From Acidobacteriota bacterium (GTDB lineage Bacteria > Acidobacteriota > Terriglobia > Acidiferrales > UBA7541), in NCBI GenBank assembly GCA_003223215.1, contig QHYH01000136.1:1-36847 (forward strand): a stretch of DNA of 36,847 nucleotides, written 5' to 3'. The translations under genes were made by a program, and so were the position numbers. The notes beneath the pieces were generated by a model that was not told where the DNA came from, made no database searches, and worked only from the letters and a program-made list of their open reading frames with translations. This document shows positions 1 to 8,801 of this stretch, one piece after another; the stretch's first letter is position 1, and every line of letters begins with the position of its first letter.

Positions 1-1312
1 TTACGGGCTTTCCCGCCGCGCGCGCCAGTCGTGCGGCCTCGACAGCCGCGTCGCTGGTATGCTTCCCTCCGTAGGCCGCCCCCGTGTCGGGAACGATGAC
101 CCGAACGTCGCTCTCCGGCATATGAAAAACGCCCGCCAGTTCGTCGCGGTTCGCAAACGGCCGCTGCGTTCCGGTCCATACCGTCAGCTTGCCATCGGCA
201 AATTGCGCCACCGCTGCCCGCGGCTCGGGCGGACCGTGCGCGATATACGCCACGTTGTAGGTCGCATCGAGTCGATGCGCCGCGGCAGCGAGGCCTTCGG
301 TTATGGAACCTTCCTCCCTTCGGAACCGCTCGTTTGACGAAGGCTCCGCGTTGTTCTTGAGGTAGGAGAAGATTTCCTTGCTCGAAACTTGCGGCACTTC
401 TTTCCATTGCGTGCGAATGGCGTCGAGCGCTTTCTGCGCTTGATGCGCGCTCGGCGCGGCAACGCCGACGAAGTCGCCATCTCGAACGACGACAACGCCG
501 CTCATGGCTTTGGCGGCGGTGTCATCGTAGGAAGCGAGCGTCGCGCCAAACGAAGGCGGCCGCAGAACTCGTCCGTAAAGCATTCCTTCGAGCCGGATGT
601 CGCTCGTGTACTTGTGACCTCCAGTGACAAACGCGCGGCCATCCACCTTCGGAAGCGGCTTCCCTGCAATCTTCCATTCCGTCGCGGGTGTGATGGGATC
701 CTCCGCGGGGAGATTCTGCGCGAGCGTCTTGCCGCGGGCGAGTTCCGCATAAGTCAGCGAACGTTTCGAAACCGGATCCGTCACCTTCGCGTCCGCAGCG
801 ACCAACCCTTCCGGCGCAACATTCCACTCCTTGGCCGCCACTCCGATGAGCAGATTGCGCGCTGCTTCGGCCACGCGGCGGAATTGTGGCGTCATCGTCG
901 GGGTCGTTCGGCTGCCAAACGTGCCGGCGTCAAACGGCGTCAACTTCGTATCCCCCATCACCAATCGCACGCTTGCGAAAGGCACGCGCAACTCATCCGC
1001 GATGGTTTGCGAAAGGGACGTTCGAATGTTCTGCCCCATTTCCGCCTTGCCGGTAAACCCGGTCACTGTTCCGTCTTCCCCAACGTGAAGCCAGGATGTG
1101 ATTTCCTTTGGCAGTTCCTCGCTGTGGAACGACCGCGAGCCAGGAGCGGTCTCCTGCGCGGCGAGCGCGTCCTTGCCCACCATGAACACGGCGATCCCCG
1201 CACCTAAAACCTTGAAGAACTCGCGGCGCGCCAGTGCAAACTGATGGATGGGCGGGGCATTAAATTCGTAACGCTCCGGTTCGGCGACGAGTCTTTCTTT
1301 TACGGTGTTCAT
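1..1312 (-). CDS. Molybdopterin-binding subunit of a xanthine dehydrogenase-family (isoquinoline 1-oxidoreductase beta-like) enzyme, partial
   Basis: This is the large subunit of a molybdenum hydroxylase, which oxidises aldehydes or N-heterocycles using water. Only the first 437 codons are present; the frame is still open at base 2. A Tat signal (RREFFKVLGAGIA followed by a hydrophobic stretch, about residues 29-50) shows export to the periplasm. The rest reads as the usual family order, with a GEDGTVTGFTGKAEMGQ segment, a PKVDGRAFVTG segment and the cofactor-binding AAYGGKH motif near the left edge. The ATG overlaps the stop of the [2Fe-2S] subunit by four bases (ATGA), so the two are translationally coupled and very likely form one enzyme. 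The substrate cannot be read from the sequence. The family call is firm; the IorB-like assignment rests on the Tat signal and the gene pairing. Confidence 0.9.
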   Translation of the reverse strand, partial: MNTVKERLVAEPERYEFNAPPIHQFALARREFFKVLGAGIAVFMVGKDALAAQETAPGSRSFHSEELPKEITSWLHVGEDGTVTGFTGKAEMGQNIRTSLSQTIADELRVPFASVRLVMGDTKLTPFDAGTFGSRTTPTMTPQFRRVAEAARNLLIGVAAKEWNVAPEGLVAADAKVTDPVSKRSLTYAELARGKTLAQNLPAEDPITPATEWKIAGKPLPKVDGRAFVTGGHKYTSDIRLEGMLYGRVLRPPSFGATLASYDDTAAKAMSGVVVVRDGDFVGVAAPSAHQAQKALDAIRTQWKEVPQVSSKEIFSYLKNNAEPSSNERFRREEGSITEGLAAAAHRLDATYNVAYIAHGPPEPRAAVAQFADGKLTVWTGTQRPFANRDELAGVFHMPESDVRVIVPDTGAAYGGKHTSDAAVEAARLARAAGKPV

Positions 1313-1788
1313 CGCGCACGCTCCTGCATCATCTTTGCCGCGTGTTCGACTGCCTCGATGACGCGTGGGTGCGTACCGCACCGGCAGACATTGCCTTGGA
1401 GAAACCGAACAATCTCCTCTTGTCTCGGATTGGCGTTCGTCTCGAGCAAGCCGACCGAACTCATCACCATTCCGGAAGTGCAATACGCGCACTGAAACGC
1501 GCCCGCGTCAAGAAACGCTTGCTGCACTGGATGCAGCCTCCCATCTTTTTCCAACCCTTCGATCGTGGTGACGGGTTTTGCCGCCGCAGCGCTCAAAGGA
1601 ACTTGGCAGGAACGCCTAGGCGCTCCTGCCAGCAGCACCGTGCAAGCGCCGCACTGCCCTTCTCCGCAGCCATATTTGGTGCCCGTGAGGCCGAGTTCGT
1701 CGCGCAGGACAAACAAAAGTGGCGTGTCCGGAGGGTAGCTGACGGCGTAACGTTTGCCGTTAACTTCGATTTCCATCGACTTTGTCAT
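1309..1788 (-). CDS. [2Fe-2S] subunit of a molybdenum hydroxylase (IorA/CoxS type)
   Basis: Small electron-transfer subunit of 159 residues, the usual length for this family. The plant-ferredoxin type cluster is bound by Cys41, Cys46, Cys49 and Cys61 (CGEGQCGAC motif), and the second cluster by Cys100, Cys103, Cys135 and Cys137 (CAYC and CRCG). The frame is open further upstream, but the start at 1788 is preferred because a GGGGAGGG ribosome site lies just before it and the fold begins with MEIEVNGKRY. There is no signal peptide of its own, so it probably travels as a folded complex with the Tat-bearing large subunit. It passes electrons from the molybdenum centre onward, here plausibly to the cytochrome encoded immediately upstream. 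Confidence 0.93.
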   Translation of the reverse strand: MTKSMEIEVNGKRYAVSYPPDTPLLFVLRDELGLTGTKYGCGEGQCGACTVLLAGAPRRSCQVPLSAAAAKPVTTIEGLEKDGRLHPVQQAFLDAGAFQCAYCTSGMVMSSVGLLETNANPRQEEIVRFLQGNVCRCGTHPRVIEAVEHAAKMMQERAR

Positions 1789-1820
1789 GAGCCCTCCCCA
1801 GCAACAAATTTTCCGCCCGA

Positions 1821-2384
1821 TCAAGACTTGTGGCAAGTGTCGCATGCCGTTTTGGCGTGATTCATTTCGTGGCAGTTCAGGCAGACGTACATCGTCGTCA
1901 CACTGGTGACCTCCGACATTTGTTCCATCCCGCGCACCTGGCCGTGACAAGTCTCACAATTCCATCCGGCTTGCAGATGCGGCCCGTGACTCCACGCCAC
2001 TCCCGGCAATACCCGGTATACGCGCACCCAGGGAACTGCCTGCTTCGACTTCGCGTAACTTGCAAGCTTCTGAATCGAGGGTTTGTCTTTCGCGACGGTG
2101 GCGTGACATTGCATGCACCGGGCAGCATCGGGAAAGGTCATCAGCTTACCGGGTTCGGGATTCCTATGGCACGTCTTGCAGTCCAAGCCAAGCGCCAAGT
2201 GCTTCTTATGGCTGTACGGGATCGGCTGCACCGGCGCCGGATGCTCGCTCGGATTGTCCGGCACCACGCTGTTTGTCGTCAGCGGCGGTGTCCCTTGTTC
2301 TGCGGGCAGGCTTCGAACGAAGATGACCAGCGCCGCCAAAGTCATTCCAGGAATCGTCCGGGAGACCGGCCTTCTAGCCTTCAT
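1821..2384 (-). CDS. Pentaheme c-type cytochrome (cytochrome c3/c7-like)
   Basis: A 187-residue exported cytochrome with five CXXCH haem sites at Cys69 (CKTCH), Cys90 (CMQCH), Cys143 (CETCH), Cys168 (CLNCH) and Cys181 (CDTCH). Extra histidines, such as those in SHKKH at 59-62 and SHGPH at 132-136, are candidate distal ligands. A hydrophobic segment at about residues 12-27 after a basic N-terminus acts as signal peptide or anchor. An AGGTGA ribosome site precedes the ATG. The gene lies 32 bases before the [2Fe-2S] subunit on the same strand, so the simplest reading is a periplasmic electron acceptor for the molybdenum hydroxylase. The partner assignment is inference from gene order; the multihaem identity is seen directly. 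Confidence 0.9.
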   Translation of the reverse strand: MKARRPVSRTIPGMTLAALVIFVRSLPAEQGTPPLTTNSVVPDNPSEHPAPVQPIPYSHKKHLALGLDCKTCHRNPEPGKLMTFPDAARCMQCHATVAKDKPSIQKLASYAKSKQAVPWVRVYRVLPGVAWSHGPHLQAGWNCETCHGQVRGMEQMSEVTSVTTMYVCLNCHEMNHAKTACDTCHKS

Positions 2385-2429
2385 CCCGCTTCACCTCGCG
2401 TCGGAAGCCTTGTTATTTCGCTTGCGCGG

Positions 2430-4100
2430 CTACGCTTTCTTGTTCACCACTTCCTCGATGCTGGTCCCGAAATCCTTGAGGATGACCGCCGCCGCGTTTC
2501 GTCCGGGCCCTCCGGTGACCGACCCGCCGGGATGCGTCGTCGCTCCGGTTTGATACAAACCGGGAATCGGCATGCGATGCTGCGCCCATCCGGGCATTGG
2601 CCGCATCGGTCCAACCTGCGACGCGCACTGCGCGCCCCCGTGCGCGCTGCCGTGCCAGAAGTGTGGGTTCATGCGCTCCAAATCGAGAGGGCTTTCGATG
2701 AAGCGCGCAAGGATCTTGTCGTCCGTCAAATTCGGCGCGTACCGCCGCAGGAACTGAAGGTAAGCTTCGGAAACCTCTTTCTTGATCTTGTCCCAATGCT
2801 CCGGGCCCTCTTTCAACTCGTACGGCTGCCACCCGACCACTTTGACGGTGTGCATTCCTGCGGGCGCGCGCGTTGGATCCGCCACTGTGCAGCTTATAAC
2901 CTGCATAGGGGGATCCTCGAGATTCGCCACGCCACGCGCGTCATCGTACGCAAATCGCAGAGCCCGCTCCGAGGAAACCAAAATCCCTGCCTCGATCGGC
3001 GCAAGCGTGCCTCCTTGCACGGCAAACTTTGGCGGCTCGCTTGTCGCGTAGTGCGTCACAAACATGGGGTTTTCTGCCTGCCAGGTATCCACGCCGTCGA
3101 TGAAGTCCTCTCCCCACAGCTCGCGCGGCGCCATGTCCACCAGGTGCTTGATGTGGATCGTCGAGACCACCGCTTTTTGCGCCCGATAGGAACTCCCGTC
3201 GCTGCACTCCACCCCTACGCATCGGCCATTCTCCACGATCAATCGTTTCACCCATTTGTTGGTCAGCAGCACTCCTCCATGCGCCTCGATGAACCGCGCC
3301 AGCGCTTGGGTAAGGACTCCCGATCCGCCTTTCGGAATGGGCCGCCCCGAATGCTGCTGACGCGCTGCGCCGTACGCCAACCGTCCGGTCATCGGCGCAT
3401 CCGGCGGCTCGGCCGCCAGATGGGCCATGAACAGCAAGAACGTTCGAGAGTGCTCGTCCTCAAAGGTGTCGCGAACGATTTCCCACGCGGACATGGCCAT
3501 CCGCCGCTGCCATAATTTGCCGCGCGGCAATGGCCCTAACTGATCGTTCAGCGGCTTGGCGAAACCAATCGGGGTAAAACTGGCACCCATCACCGTCGGT
3601 TTGATGGAGTCAAACTCCGAGAGCATTTGTCGATAAGCCGCCCCATCCTTCCTCGAAAATTTCCCGAACTCGTCGCAGGTTCGATCCACGTCGCGCCACT
3701 GCGTCAGGTAACTGCCATCCGCAAAAGGAACATGAAAGATCGGATCGGGATCGATGTACTCGAGCCCGTAGTCCCGCAATGGGAGTTCATCGTTTTTGAT
3801 CATCGGATTGTCGAGAAGAAATGCGTGAGACGTGGAACAAACGTCGTCTTTGAAGCCCTTTAGCGTCAACTCCGCGGTTTTGACGCCGCCTCCAACGATC
3901 GGCCGCCCTTCGAGCAGCAAACAGCGATGACCGGCCTTCGCTAAGTAGGCGGCCGTGATCATGCTGTTGTGCCCCGCGCCCGCCACGACAATGTCAAAGC
4001 GATCCTCTTGGAGCGCTTGCGCACTCAAGGAAAACGGCGCGGCGGCCAGAGGCGCCAGTGCCGTCGTTTTCACGAATTCGCGCCGGCTGACTTTGCTCAT
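2430..4100 (-). CDS. Tat-exported FAD-dependent oxidoreductase (phytoene desaturase/PYROXD2-like)
   Basis: A 556-residue flavoprotein of the NAD(P)/FAD amine-oxidase-like group that includes phytoene dehydrogenases and PYROXD2. It starts with a Tat signal (SRREFVKTTALAPLAAAPF, residues 4-22). A dinucleotide-binding fold follows at about 35-65 (DIVVAGAGHNSMITAAYLAK then LLLEGRPIVGGG). Near the C-terminus a GATTHPGGSVTGGPGRNAA stretch matches the FAD-contacting end of the family. The ATG at 4100 is chosen over an in-frame GTG at 4106 because GGGGAG sits seven bases before it. It is the first gene of a minus-strand run with the cytochrome and molybdenum hydroxylase genes. The substrate is unknown; export argues against carotenoid biosynthesis. 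Confidence 0.88.
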   Translation of the reverse strand: MSKVSRREFVKTTALAPLAAAPFSLSAQALQEDRFDIVVAGAGHNSMITAAYLAKAGHRCLLLEGRPIVGGGVKTAELTLKGFKDDVCSTSHAFLLDNPMIKNDELPLRDYGLEYIDPDPIFHVPFADGSYLTQWRDVDRTCDEFGKFSRKDGAAYRQMLSEFDSIKPTVMGASFTPIGFAKPLNDQLGPLPRGKLWQRRMAMSAWEIVRDTFEDEHSRTFLLFMAHLAAEPPDAPMTGRLAYGAARQQHSGRPIPKGGSGVLTQALARFIEAHGGVLLTNKWVKRLIVENGRCVGVECSDGSSYRAQKAVVSTIHIKHLVDMAPRELWGEDFIDGVDTWQAENPMFVTHYATSEPPKFAVQGGTLAPIEAGILVSSERALRFAYDDARGVANLEDPPMQVISCTVADPTRAPAGMHTVKVVGWQPYELKEGPEHWDKIKKEVSEAYLQFLRRYAPNLTDDKILARFIESPLDLERMNPHFWHGSAHGGAQCASQVGPMRPMPGWAQHRMPIPGLYQTGATTHPGGSVTGGPGRNAAAVILKDFGTSIEEVVNKKA

Positions 4101-4213
4101 GAACACGCTCCCCTCAAAACAAAGCTTTGACGGCCCGCTTGGATCTCATTTCTCTCTGAAGCCCGGGCTTGCGAATAAGAACCGCGACCGCAAGTACGCC
4201 GTTCGTGCGATCG

Positions 4214-5425
4214 CTAAAGCAACTTCATTGGTTCGCGCATCGCTCCCGCCAAATCGCTTAGGAACTCCGCCGCCCGCGCGCCATCCACCACGCGATGGTC
4301 ACTCGAAAGCGTCATCGTCATCATCGGCCGCACCGCAGGCTTGCCTTCGACCGCTACCACTCGTTCGGAAATCGCTCCGACCGCGAGGACTGCCGCTTGC
4401 GGCGGAGTGATAATCGCGCTAAACGCGTCCACCTTGTACATTCCCAGATTGCTCAGCGTGAAGGTCCCGCCGGTGATGTCCGCGGGCCGTAGCCTTCCGG
4501 CTCTCGCCCGTTCCGTCAATTGGCGCCGCTGCGTGGAGATTTCTTCGATCTCGAGCGTATCCGCCTTGTGAACCACCACGCCGACCACCCCATCGTTCAC
4601 CGCCACAGCAACGCTCACGTTGATGTCTCGATTCGCACGGATGCCTTCGTCGGTCCAGCTCGCGTTCATTCGCGGATGTCTCCCGAGCGCCCGCGCAACG
4701 AGAGCGACGAGCAAATCCGTAATCGTCCCTGCCGTACTCTGCGACTTCCCCGCCCCATCGCTCCAAACCTTTTGCGCCTCAAGCAATTCGTTCGCGTCAA
4801 CCTCGCGGACCAAAAAGAAGTGCGGCACGCTTGTCCAGCTCTGCGTGGTGCGCTCGGCCATAAGCCGCGCCAGTTGGCTGGGTCTCTCGAGTCCCGGGGC
4901 CATGGCTCGCGCCATGGGAGCAGGAACAGCCGCTTTCGAATCCGCAAACTTCTGTACGTCCTCGGCGGTAATCACTCCATCGGGTCCCGTGCCACGCACG
5001 AGCGCAAAATCCACTCCCAATTCTTTCGCGAGACGCCGCGCTTTCGGTGAAATCTCGGGAGGCGCATTGGCGACTGCCGTCTTCGTAGCCGCCGCAGCCT
5101 GGGTCGCTGCCCGAGTTTGCTGCGCCCCGCCGCTCCTCGAGCGCGCTCCCGGTGCAGCCGAGGCAACCTGTACCGGCGGCTGCTCGCCCGGGGCCACCAG
5201 CCACGCAATGGTTTCCCCCACGGGAATCACCGCGCCCACATCCGCAGTGATACCCGCCAGCATCCCGTCTCCCGGCGCTTCGACTTCCACCACCGCTTTG
5301 TCGGTTTCAATCTCCAGCAGCGGTTCGCCTTTGCGCACACTCTCGCCTTCTTTTTTTCGCCACGCCAGCAGTTTCCCGGTTTCCTGCGCCATCTCCAGCG
5401 CCGGCATCACCACACTGATTGCCAT
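4214..5425 (-). CDS. Dihydrolipoamide acyltransferase (E2) of a 2-oxoacid dehydrogenase complex
   Basis: E2 core of 403 residues that transfers the acyl group from lipoate to coenzyme A. One lipoyl domain occupies about residues 1-78, with the modified lysine at Lys43 in EIETDKAVVEVEA. An Ala/Thr-rich linker follows, then the peripheral subunit-binding domain at 125-160 (ISPKARRLAKELGV). The catalytic domain runs from about 180 to the end and carries the active-site HRVVDG motif at 377-382 (His377, Asp381). It is the last gene of a run with E1 alpha, E1 beta and an M24 protein, 21 bases after the M24 gene. Pyruvate, acetoin and branched-chain 2-oxoacids cannot be separated by eye. No E3 gene is present, so lipoamide dehydrogenase must come from elsewhere. 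Confidence 0.93.
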   Translation of the reverse strand: MAISVVMPALEMAQETGKLLAWRKKEGESVRKGEPLLEIETDKAVVEVEAPGDGMLAGITADVGAVIPVGETIAWLVAPGEQPPVQVASAAPGARSRSGGAQQTRAATQAAAATKTAVANAPPEISPKARRLAKELGVDFALVRGTGPDGVITAEDVQKFADSKAAVPAPMARAMAPGLERPSQLARLMAERTTQSWTSVPHFFLVREVDANELLEAQKVWSDGAGKSQSTAGTITDLLVALVARALGRHPRMNASWTDEGIRANRDINVSVAVAVNDGVVGVVVHKADTLEIEEISTQRRQLTERARAGRLRPADITGGTFTLSNLGMYKVDAFSAIITPPQAAVLAVGAISERVVAVEGKPAVRPMMTMTLSSDHRVVDGARAAEFLSDLAGAMREPMKLL

Positions 5426-5446
5426 AGTTTCTCTGTTGCGACGATT

Positions 5447-6793
5447 TCAGTCCGTCGCCGCTACTCCTTCCGCTTTCGCGCTGGCTTCCACCATTTCTTT
5501 CACGCGCCGGCTTGGCGGCTGTTCGTTTTCGCGCGTCGTCGAAAGCGGCCCGTTTACCGTGTGGTAGTGAGCTCCCGCCACCATCAATTCTTCCGCCGGG
5601 AATCGTGTGATTACTTCATGCCCCGTCGCCGTCACCACGATTTCTTCTTCAATGCGAGCTGCGCTCCATCCGTCGCTCGAGGGCCAGAACGTTTCCAGCG
5701 CAAACACCATCCCGGGCTTGATCGCGTGCGAATGCTCGAGCGAAACCAGCCGGCTGATCACCGGCTTCTCCCAAATCGCCAGCCCGACGCCGTGCCCGAA
5801 TTGCAGGGCGAACGCCGCTTCCTCATCCGGAAATCCAAATTCTTCCGCTTTCGGCCACACGGAGGCGATCTCCGCCGTGGTTCTTCCCGGCCGCACCAAT
5901 TCGATCGCCGCATCCAGATACTCCCGGCACCGTTTGTACGCATCACGCATGGCATGCGATGCGTAGCCAATCGTGAAGCACCGGTAGTAGCACGTGCGGT
6001 ATCCCATGTAGGAATGCAAAATGTCGTAGTACACCGGGTCCCCGGGCCGTAGCATGCGGTCGGAAAACACGTGCGGATGCGGGCTGCACCGTTCGCCCGA
6101 AATGGCGTTAACCGCTTCGACAAATTCCGACCCCAGGTCATACAACACTTTGCTCACCAGCCCCACCGCCTGGTTCTCGCTCATTCCCGGCTTCATCGCG
6201 CGATACAACTCGTCGTACGCTGCGTCCACCATTGCCGCCGAATGGTTCAGCAGCGAAATTTCGTCTTGCGTCTTGATCACCCGCGCATCGCTCATCACCT
6301 GCTGCCCATCGACAACCTTGATGCCCTCCTTCTCAAGTGCAAACAAAATCGGCGGCTCGACGACGTCGACTCCCAACGGCTCTTTGTGCAGCCCGCGCTT
6401 CTCCAGTTCCACTTTGATTTTCCGCGCCACATTTTCCGCGCGACCCATTTCCGGCGACATCGCTCCGCGCAGCAGCGGAATTCCGGCACGCGAACGCTCA
6501 CCAAGCCATGGACAATTCTGCTGGTGATGCCGCGCCGCGCTCCCGAAGTCCCACAAAATCGGTTCGTCATTCTGCGGCAGCAAAGTGAACCGGCTGATCT
6601 TGTCCTGCGCCCACGTTCCAATGTGCGTTGCCGTGATATACCGCACGTTGTTCATGTCAAAACACAGCAGCGCACCCATCTCCGATTTCCCGAGCAGCGC
6701 CTTCGCGCGCGCCAGCCGCTCGCGCCGCAGCCGGTCAAAATCAATGCGGTTCTCCCAGTCCACCGCCATCGGCCCATACGTTTTCAGCGCCAT
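5447..6793 (-). CDS. M24 (creatinase/aminopeptidase-fold) protein with one altered metal ligand
   Basis: A 448-residue member of the M24 'pita-bread' fold group, which holds Xaa-Pro peptidases, creatinase and the DMSP lyase DddP. The N-terminal domain contains GALLCFDMNNVRYITAT and ILWDFGSAARHH, a pattern also seen in DddP-like members. In the catalytic domain, Asp257 (VYYDILHSY), His334 (FGHGVGL), Glu367 (FALETFW) and Glu382 (IEEEIVV) match metal ligands. The bridging Asp, normally in a CSDLTRT-like segment, aligns with Cys268 (RTCYYRCF). The gene sits between E1 beta and E2 with 21-base gaps on both sides, so it is co-transcribed with the 2-oxoacid dehydrogenase. A metal-independent, creatinase-like or lyase-like reaction is possible; ordinary proline peptidase activity is doubtful. 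Function is unassigned. Confidence 0.85.
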   Translation of the reverse strand: MALKTYGPMAVDWENRIDFDRLRRERLARAKALLGKSEMGALLCFDMNNVRYITATHIGTWAQDKISRFTLLPQNDEPILWDFGSAARHHQQNCPWLGERSRAGIPLLRGAMSPEMGRAENVARKIKVELEKRGLHKEPLGVDVVEPPILFALEKEGIKVVDGQQVMSDARVIKTQDEISLLNHSAAMVDAAYDELYRAMKPGMSENQAVGLVSKVLYDLGSEFVEAVNAISGERCSPHPHVFSDRMLRPGDPVYYDILHSYMGYRTCYYRCFTIGYASHAMRDAYKRCREYLDAAIELVRPGRTTAEIASVWPKAEEFGFPDEEAAFALQFGHGVGLAIWEKPVISRLVSLEHSHAIKPGMVFALETFWPSSDGWSAARIEEEIVVTATGHEVITRFPAEELMVAGAHYHTVNGPLSTTRENEQPPSRRVKEMVEASAKAEGVAATD

Positions 6794-6814
6794 TTCACAC
6801 CTCCAGTAGCGCGC

Positions 6815-7810
6815 TCAGCGCTTACCGCACATCGCCCGCGCCGCCTGGAAAACCGCCTGTTCGGTCGGCACCGTCACATCCTCGAGCGGCGGCGAAAATG
6901 GAATCGGCACGTGCATCGCGCCCATGCGCTTCACCGGTGCATCCAGGCTATAAAACGCGCCTTCCGCAATCACCGACGCAATCTCCCCGGACACGCCGTA
7001 CCGCCCGTATCCTTCATCCACCACGATGGCCCGTGAAGTCTTCTTTGCCGACTCCACCAGTGTCTTCTCATCGAGCGGCCAGGTCGTCCGCGGATCAACT
7101 ACTTCTGCACTGATTCCGGCCTTCCCGAGCATTTCCGCCGCGCCCAGCGCCACTTGCACCATGCTGCTTGTGGCCACAATCGTGATATCTTCGCCCTCGC
7201 GCTTCACCTCCGCCACGCCGAAGGGAATGGTATACTCCTGTTCCGGCACCGGCCCTTTCAGCTTGTACATCATCTTGTCTTCAAAAAAGACCACGGGATT
7301 TTCATCGCGGATGGCCGTCTTCAGTAGCCCCTTCGCGTCATACGGAGTCGAAGGCATGGCCACTTTCAGTCCCGGCACGTGGCTTAACCACGCATGCAGC
7401 GATTGCGAGTGCTGCGCCGCCGAACGGCGTGTTGCTCCGAGCGTCGTTCGCAGTACCATCGGCACTTTCCAAGTTCCCCCGGACATGTAATGCACTTTTG
7501 CAGCCTGATTCACGAGTTGATCCATCGTCAGCGTCAGAAAGTCGCCGAACATGATGTCCACAACAGGCCGCAGTCCGGTCATTGCCGCGCCGACGCCCAT
7601 CCCCGTAAATCCCGCCTCCGAAATCGGCGTGTCGAGCACGCGCTCCCGGCCAAATTCCTCGACCAACCCCGACAGAACTTTGAACGGTGTTCCCGCTTCT
7701 GCCACGTCCTCGCCAAAAATGCACACGCGCTTGTCGCGGCGCATCTCTTCCGCCAGCGCCTCGCGCACCGCTTGCGCAAAGGTCAACTCGCGTGCGGGCA
7801 GCTCAGGCAT
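6815..7810 (-). CDS. 2-oxoacid dehydrogenase E1 component, beta subunit
   Basis: Beta subunit of the thiamine-diphosphate-dependent decarboxylase, 331 residues, the normal size. It contains the conserved GEDVAEAGTPFKV opening, the RVLDTPISEAGFTGMGVGAA segment and a C-terminal half with VVDPRTTWPLDE. The frame extends upstream, but ATG at 7810 is chosen: it overlaps the end of E1 alpha (ATGCCTGA) and begins the typical MPELPARELTFAQAV sequence. It pairs with E1 alpha to form the heterotetramer that loads acyl groups onto E2. Acetoin/pyruvate-type enzymes are the closest by motif feel, and branched-chain types remain possible. Confidence 0.93.
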   Translation of the reverse strand: MPELPARELTFAQAVREALAEEMRRDKRVCIFGEDVAEAGTPFKVLSGLVEEFGRERVLDTPISEAGFTGMGVGAAMTGLRPVVDIMFGDFLTLTMDQLVNQAAKVHYMSGGTWKVPMVLRTTLGATRRSAAQHSQSLHAWLSHVPGLKVAMPSTPYDAKGLLKTAIRDENPVVFFEDKMMYKLKGPVPEQEYTIPFGVAEVKREGEDITIVATSSMVQVALGAAEMLGKAGISAEVVDPRTTWPLDEKTLVESAKKTSRAIVVDEGYGRYGVSGEIASVIAEGAFYSLDAPVKRMGAMHVPIPFSPPLEDVTVPTEQAVFQAARAMCGKR

Positions 7811-8801
7811 ATACGTTCTCGTCCGCCTCTTCCGGCTTGGGGTACGGCGCAGCAATCGCAAATTCAACTGCCGCTTTCATCTCCACTCGCACGTTCTTGC
7901 GGATCTCTTCGAGTGCCATCTCGTCCGCCACTCTTTGCTGGATCATCCACCCGGCGAAGTTCTTGATCGGGTCGCGTTTGGTCTTCCACTCCTGCTCTTC
8001 CTGCTTCGACCGGTAATACTCGCGGTTGATGTCGCCCACATGGTGCCCGTGATAGCGATAGGTGTCGCAAACCAAAAACGCAGGCCCTTCGCCCTTGCGC
8101 GCGCGTTCGACAAGCCGTTGTGCCGTGGCGTAAACCGCGCGCACATCCTGCCCATCCACGCCTTCCGCATGCACGCCGAACGCGGCGCCGCGCGCGAGCA
8201 TGTCCCCGGCCGTGGTCTCTGAATAATGCGTGTATTCGTTATAAAGATTGTTCTCGCAAACGTAGATCACCGGCAGTTTCCACAGCGCCGCCAGGTTCAT
8301 CACTTCATACAAAACGCCTTGTCCCAGTGCTCCCTCGCCAAAAAAGCACACCGTCACTTGCCCCGTGTCCAGCCGCTTCGATGAGAGCGCCGCGCCCGTC
8401 GCAATTCCCGCGCTTCCCCCCACAATGGCATTGGCTCCCAAATTCCCCGTCGCCGGATCGGCAATGTGCATCGACCCGCCCTTGCCCCGGCAATACCCCG
8501 CTTCCTTTCCTAGCAGTTCGGCAAACATGCGGTCGGGCGAGGCGCCCTTGGCCAGGCAATGCCCGTGACCGCGGTGCGTGCTGGTGATGTAGTCGGTCTG
8601 CCGCAGCGCTTCGCAAATCCCAACCGCCACCGCTTCTTCCCCGACATACAAATGCGCCAGTCCCGGCATCAGCGCGCGCATATAGAGCTCGTTCACCTGG
8701 TCTTCAAACTCGCGGATCATCACCATGCGCCGATAGATGCGCGTCCAGTGGTCCGCTTTGACGCCTTCAATCACCTTGCTTTGATCCGTGGCAATGGTCA
8801 T
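7803..8801 (-). CDS. 2-oxoacid dehydrogenase E1 component, alpha subunit
   Basis: Alpha subunit of 332 residues. The thiamine-diphosphate/magnesium motif spans about residues 155-185: FFGEGALGQGVLYEV at the start and CENN at the end. Other family landmarks are the STHRGHGHCLAKG segment (74-86), the CRGKGGSMHIAD segment (104-115) and TYRYHGHHVGD near 245, which lies in the phosphorylation-loop area of eukaryotic relatives. The start overlaps the stop of the upstream dehydrogenase by four bases (ATGA), and its own stop overlaps the E1 beta start, so three genes are translationally coupled. The substrate is not defined by sequence; the acetoin dehydrogenase/AcoA-like subgroup is the best guess. 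Confidence 0.93.
   Translation of the reverse strand: MTIATDQSKVIEGVKADHWTRIYRRMVMIREFEDQVNELYMRALMPGLAHLYVGEEAVAVGICEALRQTDYITSTHRGHGHCLAKGASPDRMFAELLGKEAGYCRGKGGSMHIADPATGNLGANAIVGGSAGIATGAALSSKRLDTGQVTVCFFGEGALGQGVLYEVMNLAALWKLPVIYVCENNLYNEYTHYSETTAGDMLARGAAFGVHAEGVDGQDVRAVYATAQRLVERARKGEGPAFLVCDTYRYHGHHVGDINREYYRSKQEEQEWKTKRDPIKNFAGWMIQQRVADEMALEEIRKNVRVEMKAAVEFAIAAPYPKPEEADENVYA

Noticed and set aside
1830-3515. A 561-codon plus-strand open frame
   Set aside because: It is antisense to the cytochrome and FAD oxidoreductase genes, which have clear haem and Rossmann motifs; its translation is rich in Arg/His and has no recognisable domain.
4158-4169. Palindrome AAGCCCGGGCTT after the E2 gene as a terminator
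   Set aside because: A 12-base palindrome with no loop cannot form a hairpin of useful size and no T-run follows on either strand.
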